24,642 bases of DNA from a virus. Both the position numbers and the translations under genes were made by a program. The notes beneath the pieces are model-generated. The model saw only the letters and a program-made list of their open reading frames with translations, had not been told where the DNA came from and searched no databases. How positions within the stretch are numbered: the first letter of the stretch is position 1; every line of letters starts with the position of its first letter. Shown piece after piece: positions 14,277 to 21,552 of this stretch. The stretch is taken from IMG/VR virus record IMGVR_UViG_3300032356_000011, positions 1 through 24,642 of that record; one strand, given 5' to 3'.

Positions 14277-15070
14277 TCGAGTATTTTGACAATACGCCGC
14301 CACCGACCACACCATTCGGTAAGCCGGGATTCCTGCCGCGCCGCACGGCCTACGGCGAGGCGATGGAATATGGTCTGATTCCAGTCGGCGAGTACGTTGG
14401 TATGGTCATCCAAAGGGCTGACTGGCCTGATGTAATCGCATCGTGCGAACATCTCCGGGCGTTTCCACTACACCACCAGCTTGGGAAGGGGTGGGCCACA
14501 GGTTGGAGTCAGAACGGGTTGAATTACTGTTGGGCGTACAGCCTTGCGGCTGCAGTGATGGATCGTCGCATCATCGAGGGCAAGCCTCACGTCATGCTGA
14601 GTCCGACCTCGTTGGGCTGGCTCGTTCGTTGGCGTAACGACGGCTACTATCTTGATGAGGCCATTCGCGGAGCAAGAGAGCGAGGCATCGCACCCGCATC
14701 CTACACCGCTGGCTACTCGATTTCACCAAATCGTTTCAAGGCGGGCTGGGAAGAAGCGGCCGTCAACTATCGCCCGCTCGAGTGGTGGGACATTCCGGGT
14801 GGACGAGGCGATACGACGATCGGGCATTGTCTTGCAGTGTTGCGCACCGGCTGCCCTCTTTACGTTGCGTACAATTGGTGGGGGCACGCGGTCGAGTGCG
14901 TCGGTATGAAGTGGGATGCAAGCCGAAGGCAAGTAGGCTGGATCATTCGCAACTCGCATGGCGAAAAGGAACCAATCGTTTTGTGGGGCGCACGCGGTAT
15001 TCCCGATGAAGCCTACGGTGTGCGCAGTTGTTCGCTGGCTGAGGACGACTTTCCTCAACGTGGAGCATGA
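14273..15070 (+). CDS. Papain-like (C1-type) cysteine protease
   Basis: A 265-residue protein with all four papain-family active-site positions in order: Gln80 (oxyanion hole) and Cys86 in WSQNGLNYCWAYS, His204 in WGHAVECVGM, and Asn226 in WIIRNSHG. LSPTSLGWLVRW at 108-119 matches the LSPQ-type helix after the active-site Cys, and GYYLDEAIRGARERGIAP matches the following conserved segment. There is no long prodomain or signal peptide; residues 1-70 form a short N-terminal extension. It should cleave peptide bonds, but the substrate is unknown. Proteolysis of the host envelope, a virion-protein maturation step or an injected effector are all possible. It is translationally coupled to the membrane-anchored gene before it. 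Confidence 0.85.
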   Translation: MIEYFDNTPPPTTPFGKPGFLPRRTAYGEAMEYGLIPVGEYVGMVIQRADWPDVIASCEHLRAFPLHHQLGKGWATGWSQNGLNYCWAYSLAAAVMDRRIIEGKPHVMLSPTSLGWLVRWRNDGYYLDEAIRGARERGIAPASYTAGYSISPNRFKAGWEEAAVNYRPLEWWDIPGGRGDTTIGHCLAVLRTGCPLYVAYNWWGHAVECVGMKWDASRRQVGWIIRNSHGEKEPIVLWGARGIPDEAYGVRSCSLAEDDFPQRGA

Positions 15071-15073
15071 CCC

Positions 15074-15295
15074 ATGATCGGCGACCGAATCAACCAGACC
15101 GTGGCCTATCACCTCGAAAAGGGCTTGCCGGACGGCAGCCAGATCGACAACCTCGTTGCTTGGCTCACCGTCACCGCGACGCGAATCGACTACATCGTGA
15201 AAGAGTGGATCGAAGCCGGTGAGATCGTTGTTGGGGTGAAAGCACCAATTGGTCCCGAGATTCAGTTGCGAATCAAGCTGCCAAAGGATGAGTAA
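15074..15295 (+). CDS. Small hypothetical protein
   Basis: A 73-residue acidic protein (MIGDRINQTVAYHLEK ... VTATRIDYIVKEWIEAGEIVVG). Secondary-structure impression: two helices then a short beta end (PEIQLRIKLPKDE). No family is recognised and no membrane segment is seen. It lies four bases after the protease gene, and its stop overlaps the next start (TAATG), so it belongs to the same cassette. Confidence 0.65.
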   Translation: MIGDRINQTVAYHLEKGLPDGSQIDNLVAWLTVTATRIDYIVKEWIEAGEIVVGVKAPIGPEIQLRIKLPKDE

Positions 15296-15642
15296 TGAAG
15301 CTGGCGTGTGCGTGGGTGATTGGCGCATCGATAACGGCGGTGCCGCTGGCCGTTGACACAGGCGGCTCGATGGCCGATCTGCCGTTGCAACTCGTCTCCC
15401 AGCTTGGAGGCATGGGCTTCGTCGTCTGGTTCGCGTGGTACACGATCACACGCACGCTGCCGACCTTGGCTGAGAAATACGACGCGGGCCTTCGTGCAGC
15501 GCTTGCCGAAGCCAAGGCGGCGCGTGAGGAGTTTCGTGCTGAACTGACGCGCATCCTCGACGCGCACGCGAAAGCGGCGAACGACCTGGCGACGGCAGTT
15601 CGAGACATGGTGTCGCATTGCCAGAAGCGACAGGTCGGGTGA
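15295..15642 (+). CDS. Membrane/coiled-coil protein, holin-like candidate
   Basis: A 115-residue protein with a hydrophobic N terminus and one clear transmembrane stretch (GGMGFVVWFAWYTIT, about residues 38-52) followed by a long charged helix (EKYDAGLRAALAEAKAAREE and onward) predicted to be a coiled coil. This layout, a single membrane segment near the start plus an amphipathic helix, resembles some small phage holin or haemolysin-associated proteins. That assignment is a guess. An internal Met at 26 (MADLPLQLVSQLG) may be the real start. It directly follows the small protein (overlap TAATG) and precedes the LamG gene. Confidence 0.6.
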   Translation: MKLACAWVIGASITAVPLAVDTGGSMADLPLQLVSQLGGMGFVVWFAWYTITRTLPTLAEKYDAGLRAALAEAKAAREEFRAELTRILDAHAKAANDLATAVRDMVSHCQKRQVG

Positions 15643-15643
15643 A

Positions 15644-16666
15644 ATGTCCAGCGTCGTAACACAATACAACCCGGCAGGCTGGTGGCGCGCGGCAGACAGC
15701 GGTGCGCAGGGCAATACGTTTACCGCCACCGATCTGTCCGGCAATGGGCGGCACGCCACGCAGACGGTGCTGGCAGCGCACCCGACGAAGGTCTATCGCC
15801 CGACCGGCATTTACGATTGGGCATGGTCGTTCGACGGCACGCAACAATGGATGCTGGCGAGCAACATGCTTGCGTCGCAAGACGCGCAGACCGTCATCGC
15901 CTTGGCGAGGTCCGGCAACACGTCGTTGTGGACGCGGCGCGTGTGGGGGTTTGCTGCCCCGTATGCGCTATTTGCCTTAGGCACTCAGTGGGCTTACTAC
16001 GCTAAGACAGACTACACCCACGTCAATCTTGGCGGCAACACATCCAACTGGACGGTTGTGGCAGTGCGACAGTTCAGGGTGGAGGCTGTGGGCGAAGGCT
16101 ACACGCCGCCAGTATTGCGTGCCTTGGTTGGCAGCTTGACATACGACCTGCCTTTCGGTGGCATCGTGAATGGCAAACCGCAGTGGTACGCGCTGCCGAA
16201 CGACGGATACGTCGGCCAGATCAGCGTTACATGGCACTATTGGGACAACGATGACTATCGATGGACCTGCGACATCTATGGCGGCGCTTACGCGGGCACG
16301 TGGTACAACCTCTCAGGCGCTCTCGGCGACTACACCTATTACGGCGAGGGGTCCGGTCCAGCGGACGTTACGATCAGCACGCCCAACCCCGAAGGAGCTT
16401 ACGGCTATCGCAATAACGGCGTGTATGCGGGATTCTGGTTACCCAAGCTGCTGACTGGCAACTTGTCGCTGGCGATTGGTGCCGAGAGCTATCTGGGCGG
16501 CCAGAAGTGGGTCGGCCACATCGCCGACGTAATGGCCTTCAACGACTTCTTGTCGGTCGAGGCGATCCAAGACATCTACACCAATTACTTCATTCCGCGA
16601 TATTTCGTCGAGCCGACCACGCCGCTTTCATGCGGCTTGCGCATGGGCATGCGGTTAGGAATGTAG
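15644..16666 (+). CDS. LamG/concanavalin-like adhesin or tail fibre with an inserted domain
   Basis: A 340-residue protein. Residues 10-142 (WWRAADSG, DLSGNGRHATQ, WSFDGTQQ, TVIALARSG, NWTVVAVRQ) and 270-315 (LSLAIGAESYLGGQKWVGHIADVMAFNDFLS) are the two halves of a concanavalin A/LamG-like jelly roll, as used by phages to bind carbohydrate. Between them, about 158-250, lies a separate aromatic-rich unit (GGIVNGKPQWYAL, ISVTWHYWDNDDYRW, GTWYNLSG, YTYYGEGSGPADVTIS) that has a NGKPxY plus W-rich repeat style also seen in phage and planctomycete surface proteins. The last 12 residues (CGLRMGMRLGM) are unusual. It follows the cassette by two bases and precedes a spike-base-like protein. It is probably a receptor-binding or decoration protein. 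Confidence 0.75.
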   Translation: MSSVVTQYNPAGWWRAADSGAQGNTFTATDLSGNGRHATQTVLAAHPTKVYRPTGIYDWAWSFDGTQQWMLASNMLASQDAQTVIALARSGNTSLWTRRVWGFAAPYALFALGTQWAYYAKTDYTHVNLGGNTSNWTVVAVRQFRVEAVGEGYTPPVLRALVGSLTYDLPFGGIVNGKPQWYALPNDGYVGQISVTWHYWDNDDYRWTCDIYGGAYAGTWYNLSGALGDYTYYGEGSGPADVTISTPNPEGAYGYRNNGVYAGFWLPKLLTGNLSLAIGAESYLGGQKWVGHIADVMAFNDFLSVEAIQDIYTNYFIPRYFVEPTTPLSCGLRMGMRLGM

Positions 16667-16676
16667 GAGTTCGCAT

Positions 16677-16928
16677 ATGTCAGTAGTCTATCGCACGCTA
16701 TCCGATTCGCCGCTGTGGTCCGCACCGTGGACCCCCAACGACTCGACGCCTCTTCCGTCCGGTGTGCGGGGGATCATGGTCGGCACCGCCGGCAACGTGG
16801 CGATCGTGTACTCCAACGGCAACGAGGATGTACTCCCGCTGGCCGCCAACACCTATTACGGCCTGGTGTTTCCGACGCGGATCAAAGCGACCGGAACCAC
16901 AGCTACCAATATCCACCTGCTGTTTTAG
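16677..16928 (+). CDS. Small spike-base/beta protein
   Basis: An 83-residue beta-rich protein. SDSTPLP-like DSTPLPSGVRGIMVGTAGNVAIVYSNGNEDVLPLAANTYY and FPTRIKATGTTATNIHLLF match the recurring phage pattern D-[ST]-T-x-LP-x-G-x-R-[AG]-[IL]-x-VG-x-x-G-[DN]-[VL] ... [IV]-x-ATGTTAT-x-I, found in small capsid spike or virion-associated proteins. TAGGAG, which includes the stop of the LamG gene, provides its ribosome site. It may be a partner that fixes the LamG protein to the virion (inference from adjacency). Confidence 0.7.
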   Translation: MSVVYRTLSDSPLWSAPWTPNDSTPLPSGVRGIMVGTAGNVAIVYSNGNEDVLPLAANTYYGLVFPTRIKATGTTATNIHLLF

Positions 16929-16937
16929 GCTCGTGCC

Positions 16938-17411
16938 ATGTCCGTCCAACACGCACTCGCAACTGTACTGGCAAACAACGCTGAGTTGTCGGCGTGCCTG
17001 CCCTCGGGCTGCGCCGTGCAAGCGACATGGACACCGGCCGTGGCGGTGGAAACACTCACAGCGCCGACGCTGTTGATCGTGCCCAACGGCTTCGAGGTTG
17101 AGTGGGCGGCGAGGCGAATGGACCGCATGACGTGCCGCATCTCGTTCGTGATGGCGACACCAGGCGATTCACACAACGACATCGAAACCACCGTGGAGGC
17201 CGCCGAGGCGATTGTCGCGTGGCTCAAGGGGCAGTTATCAATGGATGGCACACCGCCACGGGTAATATCGGATGGCGTGTGGCGAGTCGCTGAGGTCGAG
17301 CGAATGGAACACGATCTACTGGTTCGCGAGCAACGTATCGCGATCGTTACCGTGCCGACGACGTGGGAGTGCGATCACACCTATTACACTGCCGGACCGC
17401 CGATACCATGA
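16938..17411 (+). CDS. Probable tail terminator / tail completion protein
   Basis: A 157-residue protein with the alpha/beta pattern of small tail terminator proteins (gpU/gp17-like): an N-terminal helix (HALATVLANNAELSACL), a hydrophobic strand (APTLLIVPNGFEVEWAAR), a second strand followed by a D-rich turn (FVMATPGDSHNDIETTVEAAEAIVAWL) and a strand near the end (QRIAIVTVPTTWE). It lies upstream of the neck, tail tube and tape measure genes, the standard order. Its stop overlaps the next ATG (ATGA). No single decisive motif exists for this family, so confidence is moderate. Confidence 0.65.
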   Translation: MSVQHALATVLANNAELSACLPSGCAVQATWTPAVAVETLTAPTLLIVPNGFEVEWAARRMDRMTCRISFVMATPGDSHNDIETTVEAAEAIVAWLKGQLSMDGTPPRVISDGVWRVAEVERMEHDLLVREQRIAIVTVPTTWECDHTYYTAGPPIP

Positions 17412-18067
17412 CGCTGCTGCCCAGGCTGAAAGTCAAACAGATGTTCTTCACCTCGCCTGCTGTGACGCAGCGAGTCGATCGAGCACGTCGTCGCGTACTG
17501 TCGCGACAAGGCGCACTCGTGCGCAAGGTCGCGCGGTCCAGCATGCGACGACGCAAAGGACCATCGCCTCCAGGCCAACCGCCGCACGCTCATCGCGGCG
17601 ATCTCAAGCGAATGATGTTTTTCGTGTACGACCCCGATACCGACTCCGTCGTTGTTGGTCCAATGGCTTACAACTCACGCGCGGTTCCAGGCATTCTGGA
17701 GCACGGCGGCACTGTGCGATTACCGGGATTTTCGCGAGCGAGATGACACATGGGCTACAAGGTCAAGCGATACCAACAGCCGTACGTCGGCGGCGGTGGC
17801 CCGATTCGTTTGCTGGGCGGCCCGCACCACGCATCGCGACGACTGGTGTTCACGCCGGACGGGCGACAGGTGTTTGCGCACTTCATCTACCCGCTGAAGA
17901 CGCAGGCACAAGTTGATCGAGCCGAGCGATTGTGGGAAGAGCTGGGCTTCAGTAGCAGCATGGAATCGCGGCACACCGCAACCATCGCGCCACGACCATA
18001 CATGCGACCGGCGCTGCAAGCGTGCTTGCCGATGCTTGCCAGCTTTTGGCAAGACGCCGTGAAGTGA
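17408..18067 (+). pseudogene. Neck / virion morphogenesis protein split by an in-frame UGA
   Basis: Two frames in the same register, 17408-17746 (112 residues) and 17750-18067 (105 residues), are separated by one TGA and one His codon. The first half (VRKVARSSMRRRKGPSPPGQPPHAHRGDLKRMMFFVYD, VVVGPMAYNS, ILEHGGTV) is the N-terminal part of a gp10/virion-morphogenesis type neck protein. The second ends with TATIAPRPYMRPAL and LPMLASFWQDAVK, the normal C terminus of that family. Full-length relatives read through this point, giving about 219 residues. The separator reads AGA TGA CAC; UGA followed by C is a leaky context, so readthrough, a nonsense mutation, or two interacting peptides (ATG at 17750) are all possible. 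It overlaps the tail terminator gene. Confidence 0.7.
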
Positions 18068-18083
18068 ATCACACAATTTCGTT

Positions 18084-18096
18084 GCGGCACAGCCGC
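18084..18096 (+). terminator. Small hairpin before the tail tube gene
   Basis: GCGGC (18084-18088) and GCCGC (18092-18096) form a 5-bp stem with loop ACA, followed by TATTCTTT. It lies in the 48-base gap before the tail tube start. It is short and the T-tract interrupted, so partial termination or an mRNA 5' end stabiliser for the abundant tail protein is plausible. Confidence 0.4.
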
Positions 18097-18115
18097 TATT
18101 CTTTGGAGGTGTTTT

Positions 18116-18502
18116 ATGCCGACGAATTACAAACTTGGACGCGAGTGTACAATCAGTGTTGGATCGAATACGCTGGCGTTGGTGAAGGATGCCACCGTCA
18201 CCGCACAGGCGGAGGAAATCGACATCACCACTCGCGGCGATGGCGCGTACAAGCGCACGGCCCTTGGGCAGCGCGACATCACGCTCTCGATGACGTGTCG
18301 CTATTCGCCTGATGATGCGGCGCTCACCGCGTTGTACGCCGCATTCGAGAATGGCGGCACAGTCTCGCTGACGATCAGTGATCCGACTCTCGCCTACGCT
18401 GGCGTTTGGTGCATCCCGAAGTTCACGATCAGCCAGCCGCTCAACGGCGAAGTGACTGCGGAGATCGAGTGCAAACCCTCGTTGGCAGCGAGCACCACAT
18501 GA
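18116..18502 (+). CDS. Major tail tube protein
   Basis: A 128-residue protein with the tail tube style: YKLGRECTISVGSNTLALVKDATVT at the start, EEIDITTRGDGAYKRTALGQRDITLSMTCRYSPDD, and ending FTISQPLNGEVTAEIECKPS. The [DE]-[IV]-[ST]-[ST]-R-x-x-x-[FY]-[KR] segment and the alternation with G-x-x-D-x-[ST]-[IL] are typical of siphophage tail tube proteins. It is preceded by one of the best ribosome sites in the late operon (GGAGG, seven bases before ATG), as expected for a protein needed in many copies. It precedes the tail chaperones and tape measure. Confidence 0.82.
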   Translation: MPTNYKLGRECTISVGSNTLALVKDATVTAQAEEIDITTRGDGAYKRTALGQRDITLSMTCRYSPDDAALTALYAAFENGGTVSLTISDPTLAYAGVWCIPKFTISQPLNGEVTAEIECKPSLAASTT

Positions 18503-18942
18503 GCACGTTCATCGATTCGGCTGATCGTGAGTGGCGCGTGCGAGTCACGCTATCGCGGGCAGAGTTCCTTCGCCGCGAAGAGTCTATCGACATCCTGGCG
18601 ATCGAGACGCTGTGGCCGCAATTGCTCGTTGATCCGCTCATACTCGGTCGCACATTGTGGGGCCTGTGCCACTCACAGGCCCGCGAGCGCGGCGTCAGTC
18701 GAGAAGACTTCCTCGACAGTATCACGGGCGAGACGATCGATCGGGCGCGGCAAGCACTCGAAGAGGCACTGGCTGATTTTTTCCCGCCGCTGAAGGCGAA
18801 GGCGGCGAAAGCGATCTTCGCCGAGATGAAGCGGGTGGTCGCGAAGCTGACCGACGAGATGATCGAGATGCTGCCAGCGCTTGGAGAACAGTGTATCGCT
18901 GTTGCGGCATCATCGGCATCGATCCCACCGCAAGCGAACTGA
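18499..18942 (+). CDS. Tail assembly chaperone, first gene
   Basis: A 147-residue helical protein (FIDSADREWRVRVTLSRAEFLRREESIDILAIE, LWGLCHSQARERGVSREDFLDSITGETIDRARQALEEAL). It sits between tail tube and tape measure, the position of gpG-like chaperones that guide tape measure folding. The recurring phage sentence 'D-x-x-x-R-x-W ... L-x-P-x-x-L-[AV]-D ... L-W-x-L-C ... F' is recognisable. The start overlaps the tail tube stop (ATGA) and its end overlaps the next gene by 52 bases in another frame, the arrangement typical for a gpG/gpGT pair. Confidence 0.75.
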   Translation: MSTFIDSADREWRVRVTLSRAEFLRREESIDILAIETLWPQLLVDPLILGRTLWGLCHSQARERGVSREDFLDSITGETIDRARQALEEALADFFPPLKAKAAKAIFAEMKRVVAKLTDEMIEMLPALGEQCIAVAASSASIPPQAN

Positions 18943-19139
18943 CGCTGCAAGCGCTGCTCGACATGGTGCATGGTCGCCGTGAAGAACAGTGGTGGCATAC
19001 CGCCGCGATCACGAGTACCGTCGTCAACATGCTGCGCGATCCGAAATCGTCGCCTGTTCGAGTTGAAGAAATGCACCCCATGATCGAGCCACCGGTGATT
19101 GACGCAAACGGCTTGGCCGCATTGATCGGAGGCACCTAA
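18891..19139 (+). CDS. Tail assembly chaperone, second gene (gpT-like part)
   Basis: An 82-residue protein starting with GTG: VYRCCGIIGIDPTASELTLQALLDMVHGRREEQWWHTAAITSTVVNMLRD. The phrase G-[IV]-x-P ... [TL]-L-[RQ]-[EA]-L-x-x-M ... R-x-x-x-W-x-x-[TS]-A is common in phage chaperone C-terminal parts. The frame is -1 relative to the previous gene and is open upstream into it, so it could be expressed as a -1 frameshift fusion (as gpGT in lambda) or from GTG. No canonical slippery heptamer was found in the overlap. Its stop overlaps the tape measure start (TAATG). Confidence 0.65.
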   Translation: MYRCCGIIGIDPTASELTLQALLDMVHGRREEQWWHTAAITSTVVNMLRDPKSSPVRVEEMHPMIEPPVIDANGLAALIGGT

Positions 19140-20713
19140 TGCCTACGCCAGGCTCCATACGAGCAGGAAAAGCGCACGTCGAAATTGGCGCAGACGATTC
19201 GCCGCTGCAACGCGGGCTGAAAACTGCCGCCAGCAAGCTCAAGGCTTGGGGTGCGAGCGTTCAGGCTGCGGGCACACGAATGGCAACTGTGTTTGGCGGC
19301 GTGTTGGGCAGCATGGCAGGTGGCGCGAAGCTGTTCGCCTCGATGGGCGACCCAATCGCAAAAGCCGCGAAGCGTGCAGGCATGGCGGTGGAGCCGTTCT
19401 CACAGATCGCCTATGCGGCGCAGAGAGCCGATGTGTCGTTGAGCGCACTGAGCGCAGCGCTCTTCAAGATGCAGCGCGAGGCTGGCTCGGGCGTGTTGGC
19501 CAAGCACATGGCCGAGATGGGGCTGGTGATCGAGGGCTTCGAGCAGATGTCGCCTGAGGAGCAGTTTTTGGCCATCGCCGACGCGCTATCAGCGGTCGAC
19601 GATCAATCGGCCAGAGCAGCGGCGACGATGCGGATATTCGGTCGCGCCGGCCTGGCGTTGCTTCCACTGTGGCAAACGGACATACGCGGCGGCATGGCAC
19701 GAGCCGACCTTGCGGGTGCGAAGTGGTCGGTGGAAGACGCGCGAAACGCCGAGCTGTTCAGCGACCGCATCGCTGACCTCTGGTTGTCGATCAAACGCAC
19801 GCTGGCAGAGATTGGTTATCAAGGATTCCGGCGGCTCATCGAAAACATGGATGCGCTGCTTGAGGATCTGCGCAGCATGCGCCAGTGGTTGCGTCAAAAC
19901 GGCGAGTGGGTCGGCCGTCTTGTGGTTGCTTTCGCGGCGTTGACTGCGGTCGGGTTGACGATCAAGGGAATTGGCATGGCCTTGAGCGGCGTCGGAACAG
20001 CGCTGTCCGCGCTGGTCACGATGTTGCCGGTGCTCCTCAATCCTTGGGTGGGCGGGTTCGTTATCGCCGCTAGTGTGATCGCACTAGTCACTTCGCGGTT
20101 GCTCGATCTGCAACAAGTGTTTGGCGGCGTCTTCAAGGCGCTGCTCAGTGGCGACTTCGCCAAGGCGTGGGACATTTTTTCAACCGCGGCCGCCTTAGCG
20201 TTCGAGCGTGTCAAGAACATCGCAAAAGAGGCTATGCTGTCTGTCTGGTTGGCAATCAAACACGCCATCGCAAACGCTGTCCTCGACTTGACGACGTTTC
20301 CCTCAATCGTATGGGGCGATATTACCGGTGATGGCGGCGCGGCCCAGCGGGCATATGAGCAGCAGGCCAAGGCGCTCGAAGAAGATCAACGTCGCGAGTT
20401 GCAGCGCCGCATCGATCGTTCGCGGGAGCGCGAATTGCAGAGACAGCTTGATCGACTGCTCGCGACTCCCGAGGAGCGGCAGGCCGATGAGCCACAGCCG
20501 AACAAACCGACATTGCGACTGAACTTCGCCAAGCTGGCAATGGCGGGCGGGGCAGGTGCCGCCGAGGTGCTCGGCACTTTCTCGGCCCGTGCCGCCGCGG
20601 CGATGGCGCAGCAGCGAGAACGCCCAATCGTGGCGGCAATCGAGCGCGGCAACGAGTTGTTGGAGGATATCCGAGACGCCGTTGAAGGCGGCGAAGGCAT
20701 GGTGTTCGAATGA
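19139..20713 (+). CDS. Tape measure protein
   Basis: A 524-residue protein. It has a basic Ala-rich N terminus with the common tape measure opening (GADDSPLQRGLKTAASKLKAWG), helical body, a long hydrophobic block at about 261-318 (LVVAFAALTAVGLTIKGIGM onward), then a charged coiled coil (QRRELQRRIDRSRERELQRQ, about 420-445) and an Ala-rich end. Tape measure proteins set tail length and may help DNA cross the inner membrane. At the usual ~0.15 nm per residue, the tail would be about 80 nm, i.e. fairly short for a siphophage (estimate). Start and stop overlap both neighbours. Confidence 0.88.
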   Translation: MPTPGSIRAGKAHVEIGADDSPLQRGLKTAASKLKAWGASVQAAGTRMATVFGGVLGSMAGGAKLFASMGDPIAKAAKRAGMAVEPFSQIAYAAQRADVSLSALSAALFKMQREAGSGVLAKHMAEMGLVIEGFEQMSPEEQFLAIADALSAVDDQSARAAATMRIFGRAGLALLPLWQTDIRGGMARADLAGAKWSVEDARNAELFSDRIADLWLSIKRTLAEIGYQGFRRLIENMDALLEDLRSMRQWLRQNGEWVGRLVVAFAALTAVGLTIKGIGMALSGVGTALSALVTMLPVLLNPWVGGFVIAASVIALVTSRLLDLQQVFGGVFKALLSGDFAKAWDIFSTAAALAFERVKNIAKEAMLSVWLAIKHAIANAVLDLTTFPSIVWGDITGDGGAAQRAYEQQAKALEEDQRRELQRRIDRSRERELQRQLDRLLATPEERQADEPQPNKPTLRLNFAKLAMAGGAGAAEVLGTFSARAAAAMAQQRERPIVAAIERGNELLEDIRDAVEGGEGMVFE

Positions 20714-21528
20714 CAATTCAGGTGATCGAACACATCGAATCGCAATCACTCTCCGGCGGACAGCGTGCCGACGGCGAGCGAGTGTGGATCGTGCGCGGAA
20801 CCGAAGACCCGCAAGCAGCCTACGATGCGGTCAAAGCAGCATCGCCGACGACGTGGCTCGATTTCGTTCGCGGCACCATTCGTATCGAGCCGCTTGGGCA
20901 AGACATCTGGCGGGCGCGCGTGGAATACCAGCCCGCGCCGCGCATCCGCTGGCAGGGCGAGCCTGGCGACGGTGGTGCCGGCAGCGAACTGCTTCGCGAG
21001 TGGTCGTTCTCGGTTTCGACCGCGACGGCTCATCGTGAGCTTGCAATCTCCACGCAACGATTCGGCAACTACACCGATTACGGCCACCAGATTGCCGTTG
21101 ACGAAAACGGCAAGCCGCACGGCGTCGATTACTTCGTGCCGACGATGAAGTTCAGCGAGAAGAGACGTGTCGATGCGTCGCTGATCACCGAAGGATGGGT
21201 CAAGGCCCGGGCCGACCAAATCGCCACCGTCAACAACGCTCCGTTTCGCGGGTTCCCTGCCGGCGAGGTGCTGTTTCTCGGCCTGCAAGGCCACCGCACC
21301 ACGCTGGAATCGTGGGAACTTGAGTGGGAGTTCGCACGCGAGAAGAACACGACACTGAACCTCACGATCGACGGGCAACAAGTGCAGGTTGTCAAGAAAG
21401 GTTGGGAGTACATCTGGTTCGAGTATCGCCCTGATGTCGCCAGTGGTACGAAAAAGCTCGTGTTGCGAGCAGCACACGTCAACCAAATCTACGGGAGTTC
21501 CGACTTCTCGTTGTTGTTCCCGGCGTAG
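20710..21528 (+). CDS. Distal tail / baseplate-type protein
   Basis: A 272-residue beta-rich protein right after the tape measure, where distal tail or tail tip proteins normally stand. It opens MTIQVIEHIESQSLSGGQRADGE, then YDAVKAASPTTWLDFVRGTIRIEPLGQDIWRARVEY, and later WVKARADQIATVNNAPFRGFPAGEVLFLGLQG and the ending HVNQIYGSSDFSLLF. Planctomycete-type prophages carry a similar protein at this point (remembered). It has no enzymatic motif. It is coupled to the tape measure by an ATGA overlap. Confidence 0.65.
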   Translation: MTIQVIEHIESQSLSGGQRADGERVWIVRGTEDPQAAYDAVKAASPTTWLDFVRGTIRIEPLGQDIWRARVEYQPAPRIRWQGEPGDGGAGSELLREWSFSVSTATAHRELAISTQRFGNYTDYGHQIAVDENGKPHGVDYFVPTMKFSEKRRVDASLITEGWVKARADQIATVNNAPFRGFPAGEVLFLGLQGHRTTLESWELEWEFAREKNTTLNLTIDGQQVQVVKKGWEYIWFEYRPDVASGTKKLVLRAAHVNQIYGSSDFSLLFPA

Positions 21529-21552
21529 TGTTTTCACCCCGTCGAGCCGCAC

